Below, piece by piece: positions 27,408-36,426 of a DNA stretch of 64,000 nucleotides (position 1 is its first letter; each line of letters begins with the position of its first letter). Source of the DNA: CAVSRC01 sp963782045 (GTDB taxonomy: Bacteria > Pseudomonadota > Alphaproteobacteria > Rhizobiales > Kaistiaceae); assembly GCA_963782045.1 (NCBI GenBank), contig CAWAIR010000009.1, positions 1 to 64,000 on the forward strand, written 5' to 3'. Under the pieces are notes generated by a model. That model ran no database searches and was not told the DNA's origin. It was given only the letters and a program-made list of their open reading frames with translations. The position numbers and the translations under genes are program-made.

Positions 27408-28445
27408 ATGGCATCCCCCGGTTTTGCGTTTTCCGTCATCGGCGTCAATCACGGTCACATCTACGGTCAGGTCCAGGTCATGCAGGCGGCCGGCTGCCGC
27501 CTGAAGGCGTTCTTCGCGCCCGAGGACAATCTCGCCGCCGATTTCTCCAAGGCATTCCCGGATGCGGCGCGCGTCTTCGACGAGCGCGCCATCCTCGACG
27601 ATGATGAGGTGAAGCTCGTCGTCGGCGCCGGCATCCTCGCCGATCGCGCGCCGATGGCGGTGCGCGCCATGCGCGCCGGCAAGGACGTGATGCTCGACAA
27701 GCCGGGCGCCACTTCGCTTGACCAGCTCGCCGAGCTGCGCAAGGCGCAGAAGGAGACCGGGCGGATCTTCTCGATCTGCTATTCCGAGCACTATACGCAA
27801 GCCACGACCGTCGCCGCCGGCGACCTGGTCAAGTCCGGCGCCATCGGCCGCGTCGTCTCCACCGTCGGCCTCGGGCCCCATCGTCTCGGCAACTATCCGC
27901 GGCCCGACTGGTTCTACCAGAAGGCGCGCTATGGCGGCATCCTCACCGACATCGGCTCGCATCAGGTCGAGCAGTTCCTGTTCTTCACCGGCAGCACCAA
28001 GGCCAAGGTGCTGTCGAGCCAGATCGCCAATTTCGATCATCCGCGAACGCCCGAGCTCGAGGACTTCGGCCAGATGGTGCTCGCCTCCGACCACGCCGCC
28101 GGCTACATCCGCGTCGACTGGTTCACGCCCGACAAGCTGCCCACCTGGGGCGACGGCCGCCTGTTCCTGGTCGGCACCGAGGGCACCATCGAACTGCGCA
28201 AATATGTCGATGTCGCCGGCCGCACCGGCGGCGATCACCTCTTCCTGGTCAACCGCGACGGTGTCCGCGCCATCGACTGCTCGCAGACCAAGATCGTCTA
28301 CGGCGAACAGCTCCGCGACGACGTCAACAATCGCACCGAGACGGCCATGCCGCAGGAGCACTGCTTCTACGCCACCGAGCTGACCCTCGAGGCGCAGGCC
28401 AACGCCACGCGCATCGGCGGCGGCCGGCCGGAGGCCGCCCGATGA
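27408..28445 (+). CDS. Gfo/Idh/MocA family oxidoreductase (2 of 4)
   Basis: A 345-residue NAD(P)-dependent dehydrogenase. The N-terminus FAFSVIGVNHGHIYGQ replaces the classical glycine motif with GVNHGHIYG, a variant seen in some Gfo/Idh proteins. GKDVMLDKPGATSLDQL has DKP in place of EKP, and GGILTDIGSHQVEQFLFF gives the D and H of the active site. Its last bases overlap the next dehydrogenase start (ATGA), so they are co-translated. The substrate is unknown; a sugar or cyclitol is expected. Confidence 0.88.
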   Translation: MASPGFAFSVIGVNHGHIYGQVQVMQAAGCRLKAFFAPEDNLAADFSKAFPDAARVFDERAILDDDEVKLVVGAGILADRAPMAVRAMRAGKDVMLDKPGATSLDQLAELRKAQKETGRIFSICYSEHYTQATTVAAGDLVKSGAIGRVVSTVGLGPHRLGNYPRPDWFYQKARYGGILTDIGSHQVEQFLFFTGSTKAKVLSSQIANFDHPRTPELEDFGQMVLASDHAAGYIRVDWFTPDKLPTWGDGRLFLVGTEGTIELRKYVDVAGRTGGDHLFLVNRDGVRAIDCSQTKIVYGEQLRDDVNNRTETAMPQEHCFYATELTLEAQANATRIGGGRPEAAR

Positions 28446-29523
28446 GCCGGCGTTTCAAGGTTGGCGTGGTCGGCGGCGGCATCGGCTCCGGTCACATCGA
28501 GGCCTACAAGCAGCTTCCCGACCTCTACGAGGTGGATGCCTTCTGCGACATCGATGCCAAGCGCACGGCGGAGGTGTGCGGCAAGTACGGCATCGCCAAC
28601 GCCTTCGACGCGATCGAGGCTCTGCTCGAACACGATCTCGACATCGTCGATATCTGCACGCCCTCGGATCTGCACTTTGCGCAGGCCCTGCAGGGCCTCG
28701 CCGCCGGCCGCCACGTCGTGGTCGAGAAGCCCTTCGTCAGTTGCCTGGCCGAAGCCGACGCGCTCGCCGAGGCGGAGAAGAAGTCTGGCAAGCGCGTCTC
28801 GCCGATCTTCCAGTACCGTTTCGCCAATGGCATCCGCCAGTTCCTCCATCTCCGCGACAAGGGCTTCGTCGGCAGGTTCTTCGCCGGCTCGGTCGAGACC
28901 TTCTGGCGGCGGACGTCGGCCTACTACGACAATCCGTGGCGCGGACGCTGGGCAAGCGAGCTGGGCGGTTCACTCACCACCCACAGCATCCACAACCACG
29001 ACATGGTCACCTATCTGCTGGGGCCGGTGAAATCGGTCTTCGCCCGCACCGCCACCCGCGCCAACCGCATCGAGACGGAGGATTGCGCCGCGCTCGTGCT
29101 GGAGATGGCCGACGGCTCGCTGATCACCTCGGCCACTACCATGGGCGCCGAGACCGAGATGTCGCGGCTCCGCCTCAACTTCGAGGGGCTGACCGTGGAG
29201 AGCAACCACAGCCCCTACAATGCCGGCACGGCGCCATGGACCTTCATCGCCGCCGACGAGGCGCGCCAGAAGGTGATCGACGCGGCGGTCAAGGAGGTCG
29301 AATTCCTGCCCGAGCGCAACACCGGGCAGTTTCTCCTGCTCCACAAGGCGCTCAGCGACGGCGGCCCGCTGCCGGTATCGATCGCCGATGCGCGCTACTC
29401 CATCGAACTGCTCACCGCCGCCTATTACTCGGTGCATTCGGGCACGGCGGTGAAGCTCCCGATCGAGAGCAACCATCCCTTCTATGAGGGCTGGGTGACG
29501 ACAATGGCAGGAAGGAAGGGCTG

Positions 29524-29524
<1 letters not shown>
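28442..29524 (+). CDS. Gfo/Idh/MocA family oxidoreductase (3 of 4)
   Basis: A 360-residue dehydrogenase with VGVVGGGIGSGHIEAYKQLPD (the glycine-rich nucleotide loop), GRHVVVEKPFVS with the EKP lysine near residue 97, and ELGGSLTTHSIHNHDMVTYLLG with the histidines of the active site near residues 178-190. Start overlaps the upstream gene; the stop overlaps the ATG of the ATPase gene at 29524. It is thus in the middle of a tightly packed transporter and catabolic operon. Confidence 0.9.
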
Positions 29525-30646
<1,122 letters not shown>

Positions 30647-30663
30647 ACCGGAACCTTACCCTC

Positions 30664-31965
30664 GTGAAATACGCCATCGTTGGAACCGGCTCGCGCCACC
30701 TGATGTTTCGCGACGCCGTCATCTCGACCTTCGCCGCCACCAATGAACTGGTGGGCCTCTGCGATTCCAATCCGCACCGTCTGGAGCTTTCCGCCGGCCA
30801 GACCCGGCAGATCACCGGCAAGCCGGTCGCCGCCTACGCGGCGGACGATTTCGACCGCATGCTCGGCGAGCAGCGGCCGGACGTGGTGGTGATCACGGTG
30901 CCCGACTATCTCCACGACCGCTACATCGCCCGCGCGATGGAACTGGGCTCCGACGTCATCACCGAAAAGCCGATGACCATCGACATCGGCAGGCTGCGTC
31001 ATGTGCTGGAAGCCAGGAAGAAGACCGGCAGGTCGATCACCGTCAGCTTCAACTACCGCTACGCGCCGCACCGCACCCAGGTGAAGGACATCCTCATGTC
31101 CGGCGCCATCGGCGAGATCACCGCCGTCGATTTCCGCTGGTACCTCGACCGCGTCCACGGCGCCGACTACTTTCGCCGCTGGCACCGCTACAAGGACAAG
31201 TCGGGCGGCCTGCTGGTCCACAAGGCGACCCACCATTTCGACCTCGTCAACTGGTGGATCGATTCGACCCCGAAGACCGTCCACGCCTTCGGCAAGCGCG
31301 CCTTCTATCGTCCGGGCATGGCCGACGACCTCGGCCTCGCCGACCGCGGCGAACGCTGCCATGGCTGCCCGGCGGCGCTGCGCTGCGACTACAAGCTGGT
31401 CATGGAGGAACACGAGGGGCTCAAGCAGCTCTACCTCGACGGCGAGAGCTTCGACGGCTATTTCCGCGACCGCTGCGTCTTCGCCGACGACATCACCATC
31501 GAGGACACCATGCAGGTGCAGGTGGCCTACGCTAGCGGCGCCACCATGAACTACACGCTCACCGCCTATTCGCCGTGGGAAGGGCTGGAGATCAAGTTCC
31601 ACGGCACCAAGGGCGAACTCACCCACCGCCATGTCGAGGTGCACGGCATCTTCGGCGGCAAGCGCACGCCCGGCGGCCACGAGTCGATCGCCACCGAACT
31701 GCACCTGTCCGGCCACGCCCCCGAACCGATCGAGGTCTGGCGCGGCGAAGGCGCCCATGGCGGCGGCGACCGCGTCATGCTCGGCCACCTGTTCGACAAG
31801 GCGAACGTCCCGTCCGACAAATACGGCCGCGCCGCCAGCGAGGTGATGGGCGCCTGGTCGATCCTCACCGGTATCGCCGCCAACCAATCCATCGCCGCCG
31901 GCGACGTCATCGACGTCGACCGCATGCTTGCGGAAAACGGCATCACCCTGGCGCGGCCGTCATAG
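30664..31965 (+). CDS. Gfo/Idh/MocA family oxidoreductase (4 of 4), Cys-rich variant
   Basis: A 433-residue dehydrogenase starting with GTG at 30664. YAIVGTGSRHLMFRDAV is the nucleotide loop, GSDVITEKPMTIDIG has the EKP motif, and GGLLVHKATHHFDLVNWW carries the active-site histidines. It differs from its neighbours by an insertion near residue 220-255 with RGERCHGCPAALRCDYK and later RDRCVFADDITIEDT. This places four cysteines that could bind a metal, as in some large Gfo/Idh proteins of sugar catabolism. It ends the operon, followed by a strong hairpin. Confidence 0.88.
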   Translation: MKYAIVGTGSRHLMFRDAVISTFAATNELVGLCDSNPHRLELSAGQTRQITGKPVAAYAADDFDRMLGEQRPDVVVITVPDYLHDRYIARAMELGSDVITEKPMTIDIGRLRHVLEARKKTGRSITVSFNYRYAPHRTQVKDILMSGAIGEITAVDFRWYLDRVHGADYFRRWHRYKDKSGGLLVHKATHHFDLVNWWIDSTPKTVHAFGKRAFYRPGMADDLGLADRGERCHGCPAALRCDYKLVMEEHEGLKQLYLDGESFDGYFRDRCVFADDITIEDTMQVQVAYASGATMNYTLTAYSPWEGLEIKFHGTKGELTHRHVEVHGIFGGKRTPGGHESIATELHLSGHAPEPIEVWRGEGAHGGGDRVMLGHLFDKANVPSDKYGRAASEVMGAWSILTGIAANQSIAAGDVIDVDRMLAENGITLARPS

Positions 31966-31979
31966 GCGGAAGACATGTC

Positions 31980-32010
31980 GCCCGCCGGAGGATCGTGACC
32001 TCCGGCGGGC
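31980..32010. terminator. Strong bidirectional terminator-like hairpin
   Basis: GCCCGCCGGAGG (31980-31991) pairs perfectly with CCTCCGGCGGGC (31999-32010) around a 7-nt loop. It lies between the stop of the last dehydrogenase and the stop of the convergent PRC-barrel gene, so it can end both transcripts. Confidence 0.75.
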
Positions 32011-32040
32011 GGCGAGCATTCTCACTTCAAACGGTTCCGA

Positions 32041-32736
32041 CTACTGGGTGGTCGTCGCCGGATTCGCGGGGTTCGGATTGGCAGGCGCCATCGCGCCGCC
32101 AGCACCCGTCGCACCACCGGCACCGCCTGCGCCACCCGCCGGCTGCTGCATCTGCTGCTGTTTCTTCGCGTTGAGATCGGCCAGCGTCTCGAAGGCGGGC
32201 GCCTGATCGAGCGCGTCCTTGGTGGCATCCAGCACCAGCTTCGGCTTGCCGTTCTCATCGGTCGTCTGGCTGATCGCGCCCATCGACACAGCGACGTTCT
32301 TCTGGCCGATGCCGAGGAAGCCGCCGACGCCGATGACCACGGCGACGATGTGGTTGTCCTTGTCGAACACGATGTCGTTCACCGAACCCAGATTGTTGCC
32401 GCCGCTGTCGTAGACCGTCTGGCCCATGATGTTCGACGCCAGCATCTGGCCGTCCTGTTGCTGGGTGAGGAACTTGTCGGCGGTTCCGGCAACCTGGGTG
32501 TTGGGCTTCGCCGCCGGAGCGGCAGCCTCATTGGTGTTGGGCTTCGCCGCCGGGGCGGCAGCCTGATTGTCGGTCGACGGCTGAGCGGTCGCCGGCTGCG
32601 CGGGCTGCAGCTTCTTGGGCTGGGCCTGGTCGCTGCTCGTCGTCGGGCTGGCCGGCGCTGCCGCATTCTGCGCCACCGCCGGTGCGGCAGCGAGCAGAGC
32701 GACAACCGCCGATGCGGTCGCGAATGCCTTCAACAT
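32041..32736 (-). CDS. Exported PRC-barrel domain protein
   Basis: A 231-residue protein with a signal peptide (MLKAFATASAVVALLAAAPAVAQ). An Ala/Pro/Gln-rich linker containing a duplicated AAPAAKPNT unit follows. The PRC barrel (about residues 95-180) reads LASNIMGQTVYDSGGNNLGSVNDIVFD and HIVAVVIGVGGFLGIG. The tail is Gly/Ala/Pro-rich. Proteins like this are abundant stress or envelope proteins in rhizobia; the molecular role is not known. A weaker EcfG-type promoter match lies at 32777-32801. Confidence 0.82.
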   Translation of the reverse strand: MLKAFATASAVVALLAAAPAVAQNAAAPASPTTSSDQAQPKKLQPAQPATAQPSTDNQAAAPAAKPNTNEAAAPAAKPNTQVAGTADKFLTQQQDGQMLASNIMGQTVYDSGGNNLGSVNDIVFDKDNHIVAVVIGVGGFLGIGQKNVAVSMGAISQTTDENGKPKLVLDATKDALDQAPAFETLADLNAKKQQQMQQPAGGAGGAGGATGAGGAMAPANPNPANPATTTQ

Positions 32737-32776
32737 GACACGCTTCCTTTCTGGATCGTGCCCCCTCGACCTCGGC

Positions 32777-32801
32777 AACCCGCGAAAGCCCCGCTGGTTC
32801 C
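32777..32801 (-). promoter_or_regulatory. EcfG-type promoter (weak -10) for the PRC-barrel gene
   Basis: On the minus strand GGAAC, 16 bases, GGTT. The -10 has G where CGTT is usual. It ends about 40 bp upstream of the 32736 start. Confidence 0.5.
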
Positions 32802-32954
32802 GCCGGCGCAACCGTCTGAACGCACAGCGTTTTACGTGTCCCCTGCCTTGCTTTCGCCACGTCCGGCCAGCGCAACCGGGCCGTGATTCGCCTCTGGCCC
32901 GGAATGTGCTAGCGTCTTTGCAGGGCAACGAAGGATTCGCCGGGCGGGGTTTCC

Positions 32955-33704
32955 TTGGAAGCAGACAGTGCGACAGGCAGGGCGCGCGTCGCCCTTGCGG
33001 TCATTGTTATGGCCGCGGCGTGTTGGGCGGCGGTGCCGGCCGACGCGGCGGACTATCTCCAGATCGTGCTCGACGGCCACACGATGAAATGGGGCGCGCC
33101 GGTGGCCGGCACCGGCGCCGTGGTCACCTACGCCGACGTCGACAGCGATCGCGCCTTCGCCGGGGCCCGCAATTGCCCGGTGGTCGAGCCGCTCGACAGT
33201 CTGCTTACCGCCAGCGGCATCGACCGGACGACATTCGATCACGAACGGGACGCCGCCTTCGCCGCCTGGTCGCACGTCGCCAACATCCGCTTCCGCGAGG
33301 TTGATGCGGCCGACGCCGATATCCTGATCGGCGCCGAGGCAAGCCCGAGCGGGCGCGCCTTCACCAACGTCGAATACAGCGACCCGGGAAACACGGAGCG
33401 CGCGAGCCTCACGCGCTCCGTCATCTGCCTCAATCCCGCGCAGCCGTGGAAGGTCGGCTTCGACGGGAACCTGAACGTCTACGACATACGCTATGCGTTG
33501 ACCCACGAGATCGGTCACGCCATCGGGCTCGACCATCCGGGACGGGCCGGCGAGCTGATGGACTTCCGCTACCAAGAGGCCTTCCGGATTCCACAGCTCG
33601 GCGACATCGCCGGGGCCACCTTCCTCTACGGACCCAATCCGATGCAGACCGCCTCGCGTGCCGGTCTGGTCCACACGGTCAACGACACAGCGCCGCAGCG
33701 TTAA
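32955..33704 (+). CDS. Exported matrixin-like zinc metalloprotease
   Basis: A 249-residue protein with an N-terminal export signal or anchor (VALAVIVMAAACWAAVPADAA, in character). The metzincin active site HEIGHAIGLDHPG lies near residue 180, giving the three zinc histidines and the catalytic glutamate. LMDFRYQE some 15 residues later supplies the Met-turn methionine. MKWGAPVAGTGAVVTYA is typical of the matrixin N-terminal strand region. Length and motifs indicate a small secreted peptidase. It is divergent from the PRC-barrel gene. Confidence 0.85.
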   Translation: MEADSATGRARVALAVIVMAAACWAAVPADAADYLQIVLDGHTMKWGAPVAGTGAVVTYADVDSDRAFAGARNCPVVEPLDSLLTASGIDRTTFDHERDAAFAAWSHVANIRFREVDAADADILIGAEASPSGRAFTNVEYSDPGNTERASLTRSVICLNPAQPWKVGFDGNLNVYDIRYALTHEIGHAIGLDHPGRAGELMDFRYQEAFRIPQLGDIAGATFLYGPNPMQTASRAGLVHTVNDTAPQR

Positions 33705-33718
33705 GGCCCGTCCGCCGC

Positions 33719-34226
33719 TCAGGCAGCCGCCGCCGCGTTCACGCGGGCTTCGGCAAGCGACGTCAGCTTGCTGTCGGCCGCCTTCTCCTCGGCCAGCGTC
33801 TCCGCCAGGATCGAGGCGCTGTCGTCGTGGCCGAGCTGCTTCGCCCAGGCGATCAGCGTGCCGTAGCGCGTCATCTCATAGTGCTCGATGGCCTGGGCCG
33901 CGGCGACGATCGCCGCATCGAGCGTATCGGGATCCTTGGTCTCGCCGACCAGCTCGTCGGCTTCCTTGATGATCCCGTCGATCGCCGGGCAGTCGATCGA
34001 ATTCGGCCTTGGCGCCGATCTGGTCGAAGACCTTCTCCAGCCGGCTGACGTGGTTGCGCGTCTGCTCGAGATGGTCCGACAGGCCTTTCTTCAGCTTGCT
34101 GTCGTGGCTTTTGTCGATCATCTTCGGCAGCGATTTCACGATTTTGTTCTCCGCGTAGTAGATGTCGCGGAGCATGTGCGTGAACAGGTCGTCCAGCGAC
34201 CCGATGTCCTTGGTCATGAGCGCCAT
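33719..34226 (-). CDS. YciE/YciF family ferritin-like protein (DUF892), one frameshift
   Basis: A four-helix ferritin-like protein of about 168 residues. The ATG at 34226 lies behind AGGAG. DIGSLDDLFTHMLRDIYYAENKIVKSLPKMI is the family N-terminus, with the E of YYAENKI a likely metal ligand. One extra G near 34003 breaks the frame; the correct reading continues FIDCPAIDGIIKEADELV and YGTLIAWAKQLGHDDSA, ending ARVNAAAAA. Such proteins are general-stress markers in rhizobia. An EcfG promoter is at 34308-34333. Confidence 0.85.
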
Positions 34227-34283
34227 GGGGAACTCCTGGGGCTTCACATTTGAGGGTGGAGGAACCGGGTTCGCCTTGTGCGA

Positions 34284-35495
34284 TCACCGCCCGGCTTCCG
34301 TCGATTCAACACCGCTGCCAAGAGAGTGGTTCCGCGACGGCGGCCGCGATGGCGCCGAATGCCTGTCGTCCTCCACCTCGTCGGCGAGGTGCGTCTCACC
34401 GGACAGGAACACGCCGACGCCGCCCAGGCTCGGGAAATGGTCGCAGAACACCTTGAGGACGACAAGCAGCGGGACGCCGATGATGGTGCCGACGATGCCC
34501 CACATCCAGGTAGTCAGCGACAGCATGGTGAGGATCGCGATCGGCGACAGCGACAACCGGCGGCCGAGGATCATCGGCGTGACGAAGGCGCCTTCGATCA
34601 TCTGAAGGCAGAGATAGACGAGTGGCGGCATGGCGGCGACAGCGAGTCCGTCGAAGGTCGCCAGCGAGGTCGCCGCCACCAGGCAGATGCCCACCGTCGC
34701 GCCGGCATAAGGGATGAAGTTGAGGAGCGCCGCGGCCACGCCCCAGACGATGGCACTGCCCAGGCCGAGGGCGGCCATGGTGCTGCCGACCAGCAAGCCG
34801 AGCCCGGCGTTGATCGCCGTCACCGTGACCAGGTAGCGCGACACGTCGCTCTCGATGTCGTGCAGCACGCGCAGCGACCGCTTCTTGCCGCTGAGCTCGG
34901 GCAGCACGAAGACCAGCTTGCGCCGCAACCCCCCCATGGCAGCGAGCAGAAAGGTGGCGAGCAGCAGGGTCGCGGTGATCGTGGTGCCCAAATCCGCCAG
35001 CGTTCCGAGCAGCCACGGCACGAAGCCTCCGCTGGAAACCACGACCGTGGTGGCGCCCGCGCCATCGTTGGCGCCGTTCAATATCCCTTCGATGTCGCGT
35101 CCGGCGCTGTTGAGGCTGGCGACCGGTTCCCTGAGGAAGGAGAGCCGCTGACGCACCTTGATGACGGTCTTCGGTATCTCCGACGTCATCTGCGACACCG
35201 GGCCCGAGAGGACCATCGAGGCGGTCGCGATGCCGCCGCCGAAGGCGCCCATCAGCAGGACGGCCGACACCGCCGCGGGCACGCCGAGGCGGGTCAGGCG
35301 GCGGACCAGCGGCGACAGCGTCATGGTCAGCAGGCATGCCAGCACCAGCGGCAGCACGAAGCCGCGCGCGTAATAGAGGGCGCCGAGGAACAGGATGACG
35401 AAGATGCCGACGACGGCGAACCGTATGGCGCGTGGAAACGCATACTCGACCGTGACGGTTCGACTTGCGCCATCGTCCGAGGGCCGCGCCTCCAT
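34284..35495 (-). CDS. AI-2E family transporter (PerM/YdiK-like membrane protein)
   Basis: A 403-residue membrane protein of the AI-2E exporter superfamily with about eight helices. Family features include LACLLTMTLSPLVRRLTRLGVP near residue 55, an amphipathic region with TVIKVRQRLSFLREP, and the C-terminal NFIPYAGATVGICL and GRRLSLSPIAILTMLSLTTWMWGIVGTIIGVPLL in pattern. Actual substrates of this family vary, so export of AI-2 is not implied. It is the third gene of a leftward DUF883-holin-AI-2E unit behind an EcfG promoter. Confidence 0.85.
   Translation of the reverse strand: MEARPSDDGASRTVTVEYAFPRAIRFAVVGIFVILFLGALYYARGFVLPLVLACLLTMTLSPLVRRLTRLGVPAAVSAVLLMGAFGGGIATASMVLSGPVSQMTSEIPKTVIKVRQRLSFLREPVASLNSAGRDIEGILNGANDGAGATTVVVSSGGFVPWLLGTLADLGTTITATLLLATFLLAAMGGLRRKLVFVLPELSGKKRSLRVLHDIESDVSRYLVTVTAINAGLGLLVGSTMAALGLGSAIVWGVAAALLNFIPYAGATVGICLVAATSLATFDGLAVAAMPPLVYLCLQMIEGAFVTPMILGRRLSLSPIAILTMLSLTTWMWGIVGTIIGVPLLVVLKVFCDHFPSLGGVGVFLSGETHLADEVEDDRHSAPSRPPSRNHSLGSGVESTEAGR
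34308..34333 (-). promoter_or_regulatory. EcfG-type promoter for the YciE-like gene
   Basis: Minus strand GGAAC, 17 bases, TGTT, about 80 bp upstream of the start at 34226. It lies inside the 3' end of the AI-2E transporter gene. Confidence 0.65.
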
Positions 35496-35503
35496 GGTTC
35501 GAC

Positions 35504-35890
35504 CTATCGCCGCATGAGCTGGCGGCCGATGAGGTAGCCGATGACGGCCATTGCCGCGACCGAACCGAAGGCCGCCTGTTCCGGCGGCATGTCGGCCTTC
35601 GCCTTGAACGACGGCGCGTGTTTGTTTCGTCCCCTTCTGCGCACCACGATCACCACCTCGAGCAGCAGCGCCACCACCAGGAATCCGGCGCCCACCGCCG
35701 CGAACGCCGGTGCCGGCCCCCACAGGCCGGCGAGCCAGATGGTCAGCGCCGTCACACCGAAGCCCGCCGCCAGCACGATCAGCGCCAGCAGCGCGAGCGC
35801 CAGCACCGTCTGCACGGCGGCATAACGACCAAGCAATTCGAGGTAGGACTTCAGCCGCTCCCCGAGAACCAAAAGCAACCCGCCCGGCAT
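35504..35890 (-). CDS. Phage-holin family-like membrane protein
   Basis: A 128-residue protein with two adjacent membrane helices (about residues 30-52 and 57-80), then a basic stretch (RRRGRNKH) and a C-terminal region with a short hydrophobic segment. This is the layout of the holin-X-like proteins that sit beside DUF883 genes in many proteobacteria. I take the ATG at 35890, just after the DUF883 stop; a start at 35923 would overlap that gene. The role is unknown, probably in envelope stress. Confidence 0.7.
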   Translation of the reverse strand: MPGGLLLVLGERLKSYLELLGRYAAVQTVLALALLALIVLAAGFGVTALTIWLAGLWGPAPAFAAVGAGFLVVALLLEVVIVVRRRGRNKHAPSFKAKADMPPEQAAFGSVAAMAVIGYLIGRQLMRR

Positions 35891-35894
35891 GGTG

Positions 35895-36233
35895 CTACCG
35901 ATGCCGCGCAATTCCGGCGACAAAACCGACGCACAGCGCCGCCGCGATCGCCACGAACGGACTGCGCCTGATCTCGCCGGCGAGCATCGACGAGGCGTTG
36001 CCGGCGATCTCTTCCGCGGCGTGGACGGAATCCGTCTTCAGTTTTGCCGCATCGTTCATGAATTCCTTGCCGGCACGGGCAGCGCCGTTCAACCCGGCCT
36101 CGGCGCCCTCTTTCGCCGCCTCCTTGGCCTCGGCCGCACCGGCGACGAGCTGGCTGACGCTCTCGGCCAGCGCCGCCACGTCGCCGCGCAGGGCCTCGAT
36201 ATCCTCTTCGAGCGTCTTCGTTGCCGATGTCAT
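35895..36233 (-). CDS. DUF883 family protein (ElaB/YqjD-like)
   Basis: A 112-residue protein with an amphipathic helical N-terminal region rich in E, K and A (TLEEDIEALRGDVAALAESVSQL) and one C-terminal membrane helix preceded by EIRRSPFVAIAAALCVGFVAG. This is the shape of YqjD/ElaB proteins, which anchor ribosomes or other cargo at the inner membrane in stationary phase. It opens the operon with the holin-like and AI-2E genes. A near-perfect EcfG promoter precedes it at 36313-36338. Confidence 0.85.
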   Translation of the reverse strand: MTSATKTLEEDIEALRGDVAALAESVSQLVAGAAEAKEAAKEGAEAGLNGAARAGKEFMNDAAKLKTDSVHAAEEIAGNASSMLAGEIRRSPFVAIAAALCVGFVAGIARHR

Positions 36234-36312
36234 GTTGCGCAACTCCCTTTTGTTACGAGAAAAGCGCGGAGGCCCCGCAATGGAACTTCCGCCAGCCGAC
36301 GGGCTTTCAAAA

Positions 36313-36338
36313 AACGCCTGTGCGGCGTGGTTGGTTCC
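36313..36338 (-). promoter_or_regulatory. EcfG-type promoter for the DUF883-holin-AI-2E operon
   Basis: Minus strand GGAAC, 17 bases, CGTT, followed by TTTTG. It lies 80 bp upstream of the DUF883 start and is one of the best matches in the window. Confidence 0.75.
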
Positions 36339-36426
36339 CTTAAGGTGCACGGGCGATCGGGGCCGGCGCCCCGAAGGTTCGGCAAGACCGTGGCCCGCGG
36401 GCCAGGAAAGGGGCGGCGCAGAGCAG